DNA of 64,000 nucleotides. It comes from Gammaproteobacteria bacterium. Its GTDB lineage: Bacteria; Pseudomonadota; Gammaproteobacteria; Pseudomonadales; Ketobacteraceae. The stretch is taken from assembly GCA_013178375.1 (NCBI GenBank), contig JABLXQ010000008.1:1-64000 (forward strand), given 5' to 3'. Below the pieces are notes generated by a model. The model saw only the letters and a list, made by a program, of their open reading frames with translations, did no database searches and was not told the DNA's origin. Positions 18,610-27,046 of this stretch are shown in pieces. The position numbers and the translations under genes were made by a program. Positions within the stretch are counted from its first letter, which is position 1. Each line of letters opens with the position of its first letter.

Positions 18610-19416
18610 CTACTCCTGTTTGCGCCGCTCCACTTCCTGCAGCAGACGATCCAGCTTGGCCTCAATCAGATCCAACCGGTCTTCCACCAGCATCAGTTTC
18701 CTCAGTTCCCGTTCTTCCAGGCGCAATTCCTTTTTCGTACTGCGCGACATCAGGTAGGCCGAAATATTCGCCGTGATCAACGACAGCATGGAAATTCCCA
18801 TCAACATCAGCACCACCGCGAACACCCGCCCGGATGCTGTCTGCGGCACCAAATCTCCGTACCCCACCGTGGTCACCGTCACCCAGGCCCACCAGATCCC
18901 GTCCCAGGTATTGTCAATAGCGGGATCGAGGGTGGAAATCACCACGCCACCGCCGCTCACAAACACCACAACCACCAGCAGTGTTTTACCCAGGTGATTC
19001 TGCGCCAGCACCGCCCGCACCATGCTGACGTTGTGCACGAACAGTCCCACCAGAAACAACAGACGCAGGAAACGCAGGGCACCCAGCTCATGCACCGTGT
19101 ATTGCAGAAACGGAACAGCGGAAGCGATGATCACGAGGTTGGCCCAGTTGCGTTTCAGGTGCCGCCACTTGTCGTCGCACAGATACACCAGCCAGCTGGT
19201 TTCCATCAGGAAAAAAGTCCAGACAAACCAGTCGCTGATATCGCGGTCACGCGGACCCATGACCCCCTTGGCAGACAGATACCATTCCAGCACGATCCAG
19301 AGCGCCATCAGCAGCATGGGGATTTCCAGCTTTTCCCCCCAATACAGCGCCCGGGTGTTTTCCTGGGGATACACGCCGCCAAACCCCAGCAGAACATCAA
19401 CGTTCTTTTTAGCCAT
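18610..19416 (-). CDS. Voltage-gated-type potassium channel
   Basis: A 268-residue ion channel with six membrane segments, a pore loop and a charged C-terminal coiled coil. The selectivity filter TVTTVGYGD is canonical for K+. The fourth segment region ALRFLRLLFLVGLF holds arginines at three-to-four-residue spacing, resembling a short voltage sensor. ATG 19416 follows ACAGGA; the frame is open for a further 93 codons upstream but those are arginine-rich nonsense. It lies 86 nt downstream of the ALDH7 gene, same strand, probably with its own promoter. Confidence 0.85.
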   Translation of the reverse strand: MAKKNVDVLLGFGGVYPQENTRALYWGEKLEIPMLLMALWIVLEWYLSAKGVMGPRDRDISDWFVWTFFLMETSWLVYLCDDKWRHLKRNWANLVIIASAVPFLQYTVHELGALRFLRLLFLVGLFVHNVSMVRAVLAQNHLGKTLLVVVVFVSGGGVVISTLDPAIDNTWDGIWWAWVTVTTVGYGDLVPQTASGRVFAVVLMLMGISMLSLITANISAYLMSRSTKKELRLEERELRKLMLVEDRLDLIEAKLDRLLQEVERRKQE

Positions 19417-19502
19417 TCCTGTCAACACCGCATCGCAGTCGCAAAGCCAGTACTGTAACAAACGCACCGTTGCGACGCGATGATCCTGCGCAAAGATGAG
19501 TG

Positions 19503-21050
19503 TCAGAGTTCGAAACGGATACCCTGCGCCAACGGAATGTCGGTGCCGTGGTTGATGGTGTTGGTGCTGCGTCGCATATAGTTCTTCCACGCATCCGATC
19601 CGGATTCCCGTCCGCCGCCGGTGTCTTTCTCGCCGCCGAATGCGCCGCCGATTTCCGCGCCGGAGGTACCGATATTCACGTTGGCAATACCGCAATCCGA
19701 CCCGGTCACTGCCAGAAACTGTTCCGCTTCCCGCAGATCATTGGTGAAAATCGCCGACGACAATCCCTGTGGCACATTGTTGTGCCAGTCCAGCGCCTGG
19801 CGCAGATCGAGAAACCGCACCACATACAGCAAAGGCGCGAAGGTTTCCTGCTGCAGGATTTCCGCATCCGGCGCGATGGCGATCACAGCAGGATTCACGT
19901 AGTAGCCACCGGCCGGCACATCAGCCTTGAGACGTTCTCCGCCATACAACAATTGCCCACCCTGAGCCTCGGCCGCCTTGATCGCCTGCTGGAAGCGGGT
20001 AAATGAAGCCTTGTCGATAAGCGGACCACACAGCACCTGTTCGTCGCGCGGATCGCCGATGCGCAACGTTTTCAGCGCTGCAATCAGTTTGGTTTCGAAA
20101 TAATTGGCGATGGATTCGTGCAGGAACAGCCGGCGCAAACTGGTGCAGCGCTGACCGCTGGTGCCGACAAAAGAAAAGGTCACGCCTTTCAGCGCCAGAT
20201 CCAGATCCGCTTTCTTCGACACAATGATGCCGTTATTCCCACCCAGCTCCAGCAAACTGCGACCCAGCCGTGCAGCCACCGTCTGCGCCACGCTGCGCCC
20301 CATCGCCACCGAGCCGGTGGCCGACACCAGCGCCACCTGCTGATGAGCCGCCAGTGCTTCGCCCACGTCCGCACCGCCGACAATTACGCTCGACAGCGAT
20401 TCAAACTGGTCCATGCCGCAGGTTTTCACTGCTTCCTGCAATAACTGCTGGCAGGCCAGCGCGCACAGCGGCGTTTTCTCCGACGGCTTCCACACCAGCG
20501 TGTTGCCGCACACCAGCGCCAGCGTTGCATTCCACGCCCACACGGCCATGGGAAAATTGAAGGCGGTGATGATGCCGACCACACCCAGCGGATGCCACTG
20601 CTCCATCATGCGATGCTGGGGCCGCTCGCTGGCAATGGTAAGCCCGGTGAGCTGGCGCGACAGGCCCACCGCGAAATCGCAAATGTCGATCAGCTCCTGC
20701 ACCTCGCCCAGAGCTTCCTGCATCGTCTTGCCCGCTTCCAGTACGATAAAGCGGGCAAGATAAATTTTGCATTCGCGCGCGATCTCGCCCATCACCCGCA
20801 CCAGCTCACCGCGCCGGGGCGCCGGCAGCTGGCGCCAGTCCAAAAAACAGTGGTGGGCTTCACTTACCAGCGCATTGATCTTGTCGGGGGACGCATAACC
20901 GATCTTGGCCAGACTGCTGCCATCGATGGGTGAATTCACATTCTGCTGCTGCGGAGTAAATCCCATCCGGCTGCCGCAGGCCCAGGCGGGAAACGCCTGA
21001 TCGGCGTGCCAGAATTCTGCCAATTCCTGAATCGCTGCATTCCATACCAT
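19503..21050 (-). CDS. amaB: ALDH7-like aldehyde dehydrogenase, probable alpha-aminoadipate semialdehyde dehydrogenase
   Basis: A 515-residue NAD(P)-dependent dehydrogenase. ELGGNN carries the general base Glu, GTSGQRCTSLRR the catalytic Cys in the antiquitin (ALDH7) style, and GEKDTGGGRESGSDAWKNYMRR the C-terminal signature of that family. ALDH7 members oxidise alpha-aminoadipate semialdehyde (AASA) to 2-aminoadipate in lysine breakdown. It is the third gene of a compact set with a lysine/saccharopine dehydrogenase-like gene and a HglS-like gene, 24 nt after the former, which supports that role. An AGGAGA site precedes the ATG. The symbol follows the pseudomonad AASA dehydrogenase and is tentative. 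Confidence 0.85.
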   Translation of the reverse strand: MVWNAAIQELAEFWHADQAFPAWACGSRMGFTPQQQNVNSPIDGSSLAKIGYASPDKINALVSEAHHCFLDWRQLPAPRRGELVRVMGEIARECKIYLARFIVLEAGKTMQEALGEVQELIDICDFAVGLSRQLTGLTIASERPQHRMMEQWHPLGVVGIITAFNFPMAVWAWNATLALVCGNTLVWKPSEKTPLCALACQQLLQEAVKTCGMDQFESLSSVIVGGADVGEALAAHQQVALVSATGSVAMGRSVAQTVAARLGRSLLELGGNNGIIVSKKADLDLALKGVTFSFVGTSGQRCTSLRRLFLHESIANYFETKLIAALKTLRIGDPRDEQVLCGPLIDKASFTRFQQAIKAAEAQGGQLLYGGERLKADVPAGGYYVNPAVIAIAPDAEILQQETFAPLLYVVRFLDLRQALDWHNNVPQGLSSAIFTNDLREAEQFLAVTGSDCGIANVNIGTSGAEIGGAFGGEKDTGGGRESGSDAWKNYMRRSTNTINHGTDIPLAQGIRFEL

Positions 21051-21074
21051 GTTGTTGTTCTCCTGTGTGCGCCT

Positions 21075-22193
21075 TCAGGCGTGCACGATCGGCTCTGCCG
21101 TTTTGTAGACCTCGCCAAATTCAGTGGCCAGAAAATCAGACAGGCGCACATCTTCCTGCCGCACGAAACCCTGTTGTGGAATACGGCCGGCAAAAAACAG
21201 ATCCACCACCGCGCACAGACTGGACGCAGTAGTCAGCTGGATCGAACTCCAGGTCTCGCCGTGAAATTTTTTGTGGTAAATCTTGCGGGCATCGGTCATC
21301 TGCTCGAACTGGCCATTGCGCCAACCCTGCACCGAGGCAAAGGTCAGCACCACATCCTGCCGCGTCATGGGCACGGCTTCTTCCAGAATGGATTTGAGCA
21401 TGGCGCGCTTGCGTGTGTCGCCCAGCTGCAATTCGCGGATCAGAAAATGCATCAGGTACTGGTGACCGCGATAACGCACAGTTTTGTAATTCAGTTCGCG
21501 CACCTGTCCCTGCAGGGTTTCGCACAGGGTGCCCAAACCGCCCGACGTATTGAAGGCTTCATACACCACGCCGTCGAGGGAAATCTGCTCCAACCCTTCC
21601 AGCGCCACCAGATTCATGGTCTGGTGATCCTGGATCGCCTCGCACAGATTGCAGTATTCGTTGATCAGGCCGTCGGTAGACCAGGTGAGGTTGTACATCA
21701 TGCGGTTGGTGGGATACTTGGGCAGCGCGCCCACCCGCATTTTCACGGAATCCAGCTTGTCGAAATGACGGCAGATATCCCAGGCCAGAATGCCGATAAA
21801 ACCCGGCGCCAGCCCGCACTGAGGCATGAAGATCTGGCCTGGACTGGCCTTCTCCGCCAGCGCCCGGATACGACGGGTGGTTTCCACATCCTCGGTCAGA
21901 TCGAAATAGCTGCAGCCGGCTTCGGCGCAGGTACTGGCGATCAGCGGATTCACATCATAGGAACAGGCCGACACCACCGCATTCCAGCCCTGGATGGCCT
22001 GCCGCAGCAGCGTGGCGTCGTGCACATCGAAGCTGGCGGTCTCGACACCCTTCAGGTGGGCAACGGATTCCAGCAGCGGCGTATGCTGCTCCACCACTTT
22101 CAGTTTGAACCGCCCTGCCGCATGCAACAGCTTGACGATGGCGGAACCGATCTTGCCACACCCCACCACGACCACACTGCCAACGATCGCCAT
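21075..22193 (-). CDS. Lysine 6-dehydrogenase / saccharopine dehydrogenase-like enzyme
   Basis: A 372-residue Rossmann enzyme with VVVGCGKIGSAIV at the N-terminus. EAFNTSGGLGTL, YKTVRYRGH and CGLAPGFIGIL correspond to conserved stretches of lysine 6-dehydrogenase, which oxidises lysine directly to AASA and belongs to the saccharopine dehydrogenase fold. No lysine-ketoglutarate reductase domain is present, which favours direct oxidation over the saccharopine route. The start at 22193 lies 4 nt after the stop of the HglS-like gene. Saccharopine or carboxynorspermidine dehydrogenase activity remains possible. Confidence 0.75.
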   Translation of the reverse strand: MAIVGSVVVVGCGKIGSAIVKLLHAAGRFKLKVVEQHTPLLESVAHLKGVETASFDVHDATLLRQAIQGWNAVVSACSYDVNPLIASTCAEAGCSYFDLTEDVETTRRIRALAEKASPGQIFMPQCGLAPGFIGILAWDICRHFDKLDSVKMRVGALPKYPTNRMMYNLTWSTDGLINEYCNLCEAIQDHQTMNLVALEGLEQISLDGVVYEAFNTSGGLGTLCETLQGQVRELNYKTVRYRGHQYLMHFLIRELQLGDTRKRAMLKSILEEAVPMTRQDVVLTFASVQGWRNGQFEQMTDARKIYHKKFHGETWSSIQLTTASSLCAVVDLFFAGRIPQQGFVRQEDVRLSDFLATEFGEVYKTAEPIVHA

Positions 22194-22197
22194 GATC

Positions 22198-23007
22198 CTA
22201 TCCCGTGCGCTGATGAAAAGTGGATTCGAAAATCCGGTCGGCGCTTTGCTCGACAAACCCCTGATACAAGGCGCCATCACTTAAAGGATAGCGCAAGGCG
22301 AATTCGTAATAGCAGGTTTTAACGGGATGCACGTCTCCATCCGCGAAACGGTACTCCATTTCGTCCGCCAGGGTGGACGCCTGCTGCAGCCCCACCGCCG
22401 CCGATCCCTTGATCAGCCCACCACTTTCGTTCAGGTGCAGCCCCAGTTCCCCGACAATGTCCAGCACCGCATCCAGCGACGGTGTCCGCGCCAGATGATT
22501 CACGCTGATGGTGAAATGATTGGCGCAATAACCCATCACCATCAGCCAGGCGGCGTATTCACTTTCCTGCAGCAGCTGCTGGTATTCGGGGTAGGAAATG
22601 CGCGGCCACAGGATACCCTCCCAGAAAAATGAAGGGTCCTCCGGCTCCGGCAGCTCGCCAATGCCCAGCCGGCGCAGGATGATATTGCGCGCGGTTTCCG
22701 ACAGCTGGTCCAGCAGCAGTTCACTGAGAAAGATTTTCGGCTGCAGCGGATCAGGATGACGGTAGGCAATCGCCTCCAGTTTCTTCTGGGGAAAACGGTA
22801 ACGGTCAAACGGGGCATACCCCAGTTGCGCCAGCAGCGGTTCCAGATGGGCAATATCCAAGGGGGAATGACGAAAGGTGCGAAACGCCACATGATCATTG
22901 ACCACCACACCATTGCGGGCCTGCACGGCCTCGAATATGCGCTGGGCCTGCGGCGTCACTGCCGTGTACTGCTCCCACAAGCGCTGGAAAAACACCGAAC
23001 AATCCAT
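22198..23007 (-). CDS. DUF1338 protein, probable 2-oxoadipate dioxygenase/decarboxylase (HglS-like)
   Basis: A 269-residue member of DUF1338, whose characterised member HglS converts 2-oxoadipate to 2-hydroxyglutarate with Fe(II) and O2 in Pseudomonas lysine catabolism. Candidate active-site residues line up: H39 and R43 (DHVAFRTF), H164 (NHFTISVNH) and E235 (CYYEFALRY). HglS is considerably longer; this is the short form of the family. AGGAGG stands ahead of ATG 23007. First gene of the lysine set. Assignment of the reaction is by family and context. Confidence 0.78.
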   Translation of the reverse strand: MDCSVFFQRLWEQYTAVTPQAQRIFEAVQARNGVVVNDHVAFRTFRHSPLDIAHLEPLLAQLGYAPFDRYRFPQKKLEAIAYRHPDPLQPKIFLSELLLDQLSETARNIILRRLGIGELPEPEDPSFFWEGILWPRISYPEYQQLLQESEYAAWLMVMGYCANHFTISVNHLARTPSLDAVLDIVGELGLHLNESGGLIKGSAAVGLQQASTLADEMEYRFADGDVHPVKTCYYEFALRYPLSDGALYQGFVEQSADRIFESTFHQRTG

Positions 23008-23136
23008 ACGCGACCTCCTGCGACAAAACAGCTGCGCAGCAGCCTGTTTCATCACAATAGGGGTGGCCGGAGGATTTTAGAAAGACTCAGATATTGCCAG
23101 CCGTAATCGGCTTATGCGCTGCAATGCTAAGGAAGA

Positions 23137-23346
23137 TCAATCCCGCCCCAGCAGGGTCAGTACGATGGTCGCCACCAGGCTCACCAGAGCCATTGACGTG
23201 AACGGAATGAACAGCGAGCCGTTCCCCGACTCGACCCGGATATCGCCCGGCAACTTGCCGAACCAACTCAACAGGCCCGGGGCATAAAGCACGACCAGCC
23301 CCGCCGCCACCAGCAGAAAACCCAACATCAGCATGCCCTTACCCAT
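23137..23346 (-). CDS. DUF2905 small membrane protein
   Basis: A 69-residue protein with two transmembrane helices (about 4-24 and 48-66) around the conserved loop WFGKLPGDIRVE, which is the DUF2905 hallmark. Function unknown; widely distributed in bacteria. It has its own short upstream region and no partner. Confidence 0.8.
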   Translation of the reverse strand: MGKGMLMLGFLLVAAGLVVLYAPGLLSWFGKLPGDIRVESGNGSLFIPFTSMALVSLVATIVLTLLGRD

Positions 23347-23513
23347 ATTCCACCCCCTGCGGTGTGCAATGGATGTCCGTATCCGGCTGCCAATCCTTTA
23401 TGACGTTTTCATTAATTTAGGAAGATGATTCTAATTTTTCTGTATACCTTGACGATCATATTGCCCCCACCGCCCTTTTAAAACCCTGTTTGAACACTTA
23501 TCGAGGAATGGCC

Positions 23514-23933
23514 ATGATCCAGGACAAAGTGAAAACCCAGATCGAACAACTGAAAAAGCAAAGCGAAAAACTGCAAGCCGGCCTGAACAAGCGGCTGGAC
23601 GACGCCAAGTCCGAGGGCCAGCGCATTCTTCTGGAACTGGGTGTAACAACCGATCCCAAGCAATTGACTTTGAACGAATTGGTGACCGAACTGCGTGCCG
23701 CCAACCCCACCGTGAAGGAATTCATCCGCAAGCTGGACGTCGCCACTTACGACAACCGCTTCCGCCTGAACTGGGACACCAGCATGATTTCTGCCTATGC
23801 CAAACAGCAGGCAGAAAAGAGCTATATCAAGGACTTGAAACCGAAACTGGAAGAAGTCCGCAACACCGTAACCGAACAACTGAAGGAAGTGCAGGCCAAG
23901 GCCAAAGAGCTGAAGGCCCGCATCTCCGCCTGA
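23514..23933 (+). CDS. Predicted coiled-coil protein, unrecognised
   Basis: A 139-residue, highly charged, lysine-rich protein. Residues about 1-40 and 100-139 are predicted coiled coils (QIEQLKKQSEKLQ, KEVQAKAKELKAR); a globular middle has LTLNELVTELRAANP. There is no signal peptide. Amphipathic helices of this kind recall phasins that coat polyhydroxyalkanoate granules, but no PHA gene is near, so that is only a possibility. ATGs at 23490 and 23508 are alternatives; 23514 has the best spacing from CGAGG. Followed by a strong terminator, so it is monocistronic. Confidence 0.6.
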   Translation: MIQDKVKTQIEQLKKQSEKLQAGLNKRLDDAKSEGQRILLELGVTTDPKQLTLNELVTELRAANPTVKEFIRKLDVATYDNRFRLNWDTSMISAYAKQQAEKSYIKDLKPKLEEVRNTVTEQLKEVQAKAKELKARISA

Positions 23934-24008
23934 TCCGAATTGCCGACCTTATTGCTTTACCTTTTGCGTAATCCTTTACGCGCTTTTGAAACTCATCTCC
24001 TGCGTTTC

Positions 24009-24032
24009 AGCCCCCTCCCCGGGGGCTTTTTT
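24009..24032 (+). terminator. Intrinsic terminator
   Basis: The stem AGCCCCC/GGGGGCT (24009-24015 and 24021-24027) runs into a run of T to 24032, 75 nt after the coiled-coil gene's stop. Confidence 0.88.
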
Positions 24033-24091
24033 GTTTCCGGGCGTACACAACTGCTAGACTGATGCCTTACTAAAATGCCGGGAAGCATCGC

Positions 24092-24484
24092 ATGGAATGC
24101 CTTGAAATCAACCCGCCCAAAACCGTACTGGACTGGTTACCCCTGACCCAGTCCGACGACGAAGTAGCCCCCAAAAAAGGTGTTGTGCGTTGCCGCTCCT
24201 GCCGCGCCTACATCACCGAAAACCAGTTCCTGATCCCTGTGGACGGCGAATGCAGCCATTTTTTCAAGAATCCCGTGGGACAGGGGTTTGATATCCAGAC
24301 CTATGTAATGGCAGAAGGCTGCATCGTCAGCGGCAAGCCCACCGAGTTCTTCACCTGGTTCCCCGGCCACGCCTGGCAGTACGCCTACTGCAAGGGCTGC
24401 AACAACCACCTGGGCTGGTATTTCAGCTGTGACGGCATGACGGGGTTTTACGGCCTGATCATCGATCAGTTATTGCTGGAATGA
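24092..24484 (+). CDS. Free-standing CULT (cereblon thalidomide-binding-type) domain protein
   Basis: A 130-residue protein that is essentially one CULT domain, the zinc-bound ligand-binding fold of human cereblon's C-terminal part. C34-x2-C37 and C100-x2-C103 supply the zinc site. W89 (FTWFPG), W95 and W109 (HLGWYF) form the aromatic cage; their spacings (6 and 14 residues, and 5 from the second Trp to the third Cys) equal those of human W380, W386, W400 and C391. No Lon-like domain or signal peptide is present. Bacterial single-domain homologues such as the Magnetospirillum protein bind uracil- and imide-like ligands in vitro; the natural role is unknown. Convergent with yfbR. Confidence 0.9.
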   Translation: MECLEINPPKTVLDWLPLTQSDDEVAPKKGVVRCRSCRAYITENQFLIPVDGECSHFFKNPVGQGFDIQTYVMAEGCIVSGKPTEFFTWFPGHAWQYAYCKGCNNHLGWYFSCDGMTGFYGLIIDQLLLE

Positions 24485-24503
24485 AGGGCGGGCAGGAACG
24501 GCC

Positions 24504-25115
24504 TCAACCCAGCTCGTCCAGGGTCAGCCGGTAACTGGGCAGGAATTTTTCCAGAAAGAAATTCACTTCCGGCATCGCGTATTCGGCCAGCATGCCTTCC
24601 ACCCGCTCTCGCGCCACCTGGAATTCGTGATTGTTGGATTCCACTTCCTGAATACATTTGATATAGGCCGCCAGCACATCCGCCGCCTTGACGATGCGTT
24701 TCAGGTCGCGACTCATGGCGGCATCGTCGATCAGCGGTGCGTAGTCCGCCTGCAATTGCTCCGGCAGCATGGTCAGCAGTTTTGCTTTCGCGGCTTTTTC
24801 CACTTCCTTGTAGGCTTCCGCAATCGTCGGGTTGAAATACTTGATCGGCCCGGGCAGATCGCCGGTCAGCACTTCCGACGCGTCATGGAACAGCGCCACC
24901 ACCGCCAGCTGGTTGGCATCGACATTGCCGCCGAAATAACGGTTGCGGATCAACGCCAAGGCATGGGCAATCACGGCCACATCAAAACTGTGCTCCTTGA
25001 CGTTTTCGGTTTCGACATTGCGTTTCAGGCCCCAGCGCACGATGTACTTGAGCTTGGCCACGTAAGCGAAGAAGTGAAACAAGGGGGAGTCCTCCGGGGA
25101 GACCCGGCGCGCCAT
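24504..25115 (-). CDS. yfbR: 5'-deoxynucleotidase, YfbR-like HD domain
   Basis: A 203-residue HD-domain phosphohydrolase that dephosphorylates deoxynucleoside monophosphates. NVETENVKEHSFDVAVIAH carries the first metal His, LFHDASEV the HD pair, and TGDLPGPIKYFNP the YfbR signature that follows it. It lies 25 nt downstream of the PIN-PhoH gene and is likely cotranscribed with it. Shares a 20-nt convergent gap with the CULT gene. Confidence 0.9.
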   Translation of the reverse strand: MARRVSPEDSPLFHFFAYVAKLKYIVRWGLKRNVETENVKEHSFDVAVIAHALALIRNRYFGGNVDANQLAVVALFHDASEVLTGDLPGPIKYFNPTIAEAYKEVEKAAKAKLLTMLPEQLQADYAPLIDDAAMSRDLKRIVKAADVLAAYIKCIQEVESNNHEFQVARERVEGMLAEYAMPEVNFFLEKFLPSYRLTLDELG

Positions 25116-25139
25116 TGCAGCGCGCCAGGGTGGATCGTT

Positions 25140-26525
25140 TTACAGATTGGCTTCAGCGTATTCTGCCAGCAAGGACCGGGGGATGCCATTCAGACGCAGG
25201 CTGGTGCCATGCTTGAAGCCCTTGAAGCGCTCCGTCATGTAGGTGAGGCCGGAGCTGATGGGGCTCAGATAAGGCGTGTCGATCTGCGCCAGGTTGCCCA
25301 GGCACACGACCTTGCTGCCCTCGCCGGCCCGCGTGATGATGGCTTTCATCTGGTGCGGTGTGAGGTTCTGCGATTCGTCGATCAGGATCATGCTTTTCTG
25401 GAAGCTGCGACCGCGAATGTAGTTCAGCGCCTTGAACTGGATATTGGCGCGCTCCTTCACATACTCGATGCTGCCGGACGGACTTTCATCCTGCAGGTGC
25501 AGCGCCTCGATGTTGTCGGTGATCGCACCCAGCCACGGGTCCATTTTTTCCTCTTCGGTACCCGGCAGGAAGCCCTGTTCCTCCGCCAGCGGCGGCGTGG
25601 AACGGGTGACGATGATCTTGTTGTAGAGCTTGCGCGCCACGGTCAGTTCGATCGCGGCGGCCAGTGCCAGGATGGTTTTGCCGGAACCCGCCGGGCCGGT
25701 GAGATTCACCAGATGGATATCCGGGTCCATCAGCGCATGCAGCGCCATGGCCTGGTAAATATTGCGCGGCTTCAGGCCCCAGGCGCTCTGGTTCATGACG
25801 GCTTCACGCTTGATATGCTTGATCAGCACATGCTCGTCGGTGACTTCCTCGATGCGGGCCAGAAAATCCTGTTCGTCCAGCACGTACTGGTTGATATGCA
25901 ACTGGGCATCGAACACGTCGCGGGACAGGGAATGAAAAGTGGCATCCTGGCGCTGGATCGTATCCACATGGGCCACACCGTCCCAGAACGAGCCGGGAAA
26001 CTGGTGGTAGCCGGTGGTGAGCTGGCGGATGTCGGAAATCAGCTGGTCGTTGTGATAATCCTCGGCCTGCAGGTTACAGCCGCGTGCCTTCAGGCGCATG
26101 TTGATGTCTTTCGTCACCAGCACGTAGCGCACAGCTGGATTTTCCAGTTGCATCTGCACAATGCGGTTGATAATGCGGTTGTCGTTGTTGTCGTTCGACA
26201 GGCAGGCTTCCGGCGGTTCACCGGTGCGGTTCATGAGAATCGACAACGTGCCGCGCTGGATATTGCCTTCACGCGGAATCGGTACGCCACGGGCGACCTG
26301 ATCGGTGGGGCTTTCCCCGATAACCCGGTCAATCAGGCGGATGGCAGAGCGGCAGTCAGCGGCAATGGATTTATGCCCGTTCTTGAGCTTGTCCAGCTCT
26401 TCCAGAACGGTCATGGGAATCACTACCTGGTGTTCGTCGAAATTGAGAATGGCGTTGGGATCGTGGATGAGAACGTTGGTATCGATGATGTAAGCTTTCT
26501 TGGTACTTTCAACTCGTGCACTCAT
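25140..26525 (-). CDS. PIN-PhoH family ATPase/ribonuclease (YlaK type)
   Basis: A 461-residue fusion of an N-terminal PIN nuclease domain (YIIDTNVLIHDP gives the first acidic residues, ADCRSAIRLID a later one) and a C-terminal PhoH ATPase with Walker A LTGPAGSGKTILA and Walker B SMILIDESQNL. Such proteins are thought to be RNA helicase/nucleases acting on mRNA. ATG 26525 has GAGGA at proper distance; the ATG two codons earlier abuts it. Heads the pair with yfbR. Confidence 0.9.
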   Translation of the reverse strand: MSARVESTKKAYIIDTNVLIHDPNAILNFDEHQVVIPMTVLEELDKLKNGHKSIAADCRSAIRLIDRVIGESPTDQVARGVPIPREGNIQRGTLSILMNRTGEPPEACLSNDNNDNRIINRIVQMQLENPAVRYVLVTKDINMRLKARGCNLQAEDYHNDQLISDIRQLTTGYHQFPGSFWDGVAHVDTIQRQDATFHSLSRDVFDAQLHINQYVLDEQDFLARIEEVTDEHVLIKHIKREAVMNQSAWGLKPRNIYQAMALHALMDPDIHLVNLTGPAGSGKTILALAAAIELTVARKLYNKIIVTRSTPPLAEEQGFLPGTEEEKMDPWLGAITDNIEALHLQDESPSGSIEYVKERANIQFKALNYIRGRSFQKSMILIDESQNLTPHQMKAIITRAGEGSKVVCLGNLAQIDTPYLSPISSGLTYMTERFKGFKHGTSLRLNGIPRSLLAEYAEANL

Positions 26526-27046
26526 TAGCATTCCTCAAGAAGATACTCGAACACAGCGGCCACAGGTCGTGCAGGTCTTGCGTGTTGTTGATATCACCTC
26601 CCCTGGTTGAATTGCCCAAACGAATGAGGTATTGCATCCCGATGATATTTCCCCTGATTTTTCTCCTTGAGGATTTTTGCGGAACAAGGGTTCCCGCGTG
26701 AGTGAAAGTTTGCTTTAATCGATAGTAACAATGTAGTTCACACAATTTGCCAAGCGCAAACTTTTTCTTTGCCAAGTTTTTGATTTGATTGGCAAAGGCG
26801 AAGTTCACACTTTTCTGACACCTGATTTACCCGAATTCCCTGACAATTTTGTGACGCCGGAGCCCTTGCTGGTTCTGGCTCGAACGGATGTCCCCGCGCC
26901 GGTCACCACTTCAGGCTGTTCAGTTTTCAAGCGGCTGGATATACTCCCAGACCTATAAAGAACAAAAGACCGGTGACACCTCCCGATCCAACACAACAAT
27001 AAAAAGGATGCGCCATGCACGTTGCGGCACGGCGTTTTGAAGGGGC
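26526..27046. other. Intergenic region with TTTGCCAA repeats
   Basis: About 520 nt between divergent genes. A 9-bp dyad CTTTGCCAA/TTGGCAAAG occupies 26767-26775 and 26789-26797 with a 13-nt spacer, and a third TTGCCAAG copy lies about 20 nt before it. The octamer GTTCACAC occurs on both sides of this block. It may be an operator for the kinase gene or PhoH gene; no coding frame is credible. Confidence 0.45.

Noticed and set aside
23514-23933. Firm call as a phasin
   Set aside because: Only general amphipathic coiled-coil character is visible and no PHA synthesis gene is nearby.
24627-26528. A 633-codon open frame on the plus strand opposite the PIN-PhoH gene
   Set aside because: Its translation is rich in His, Gln and Val without family motifs, and the opposite strand carries complete PIN and PhoH motifs.
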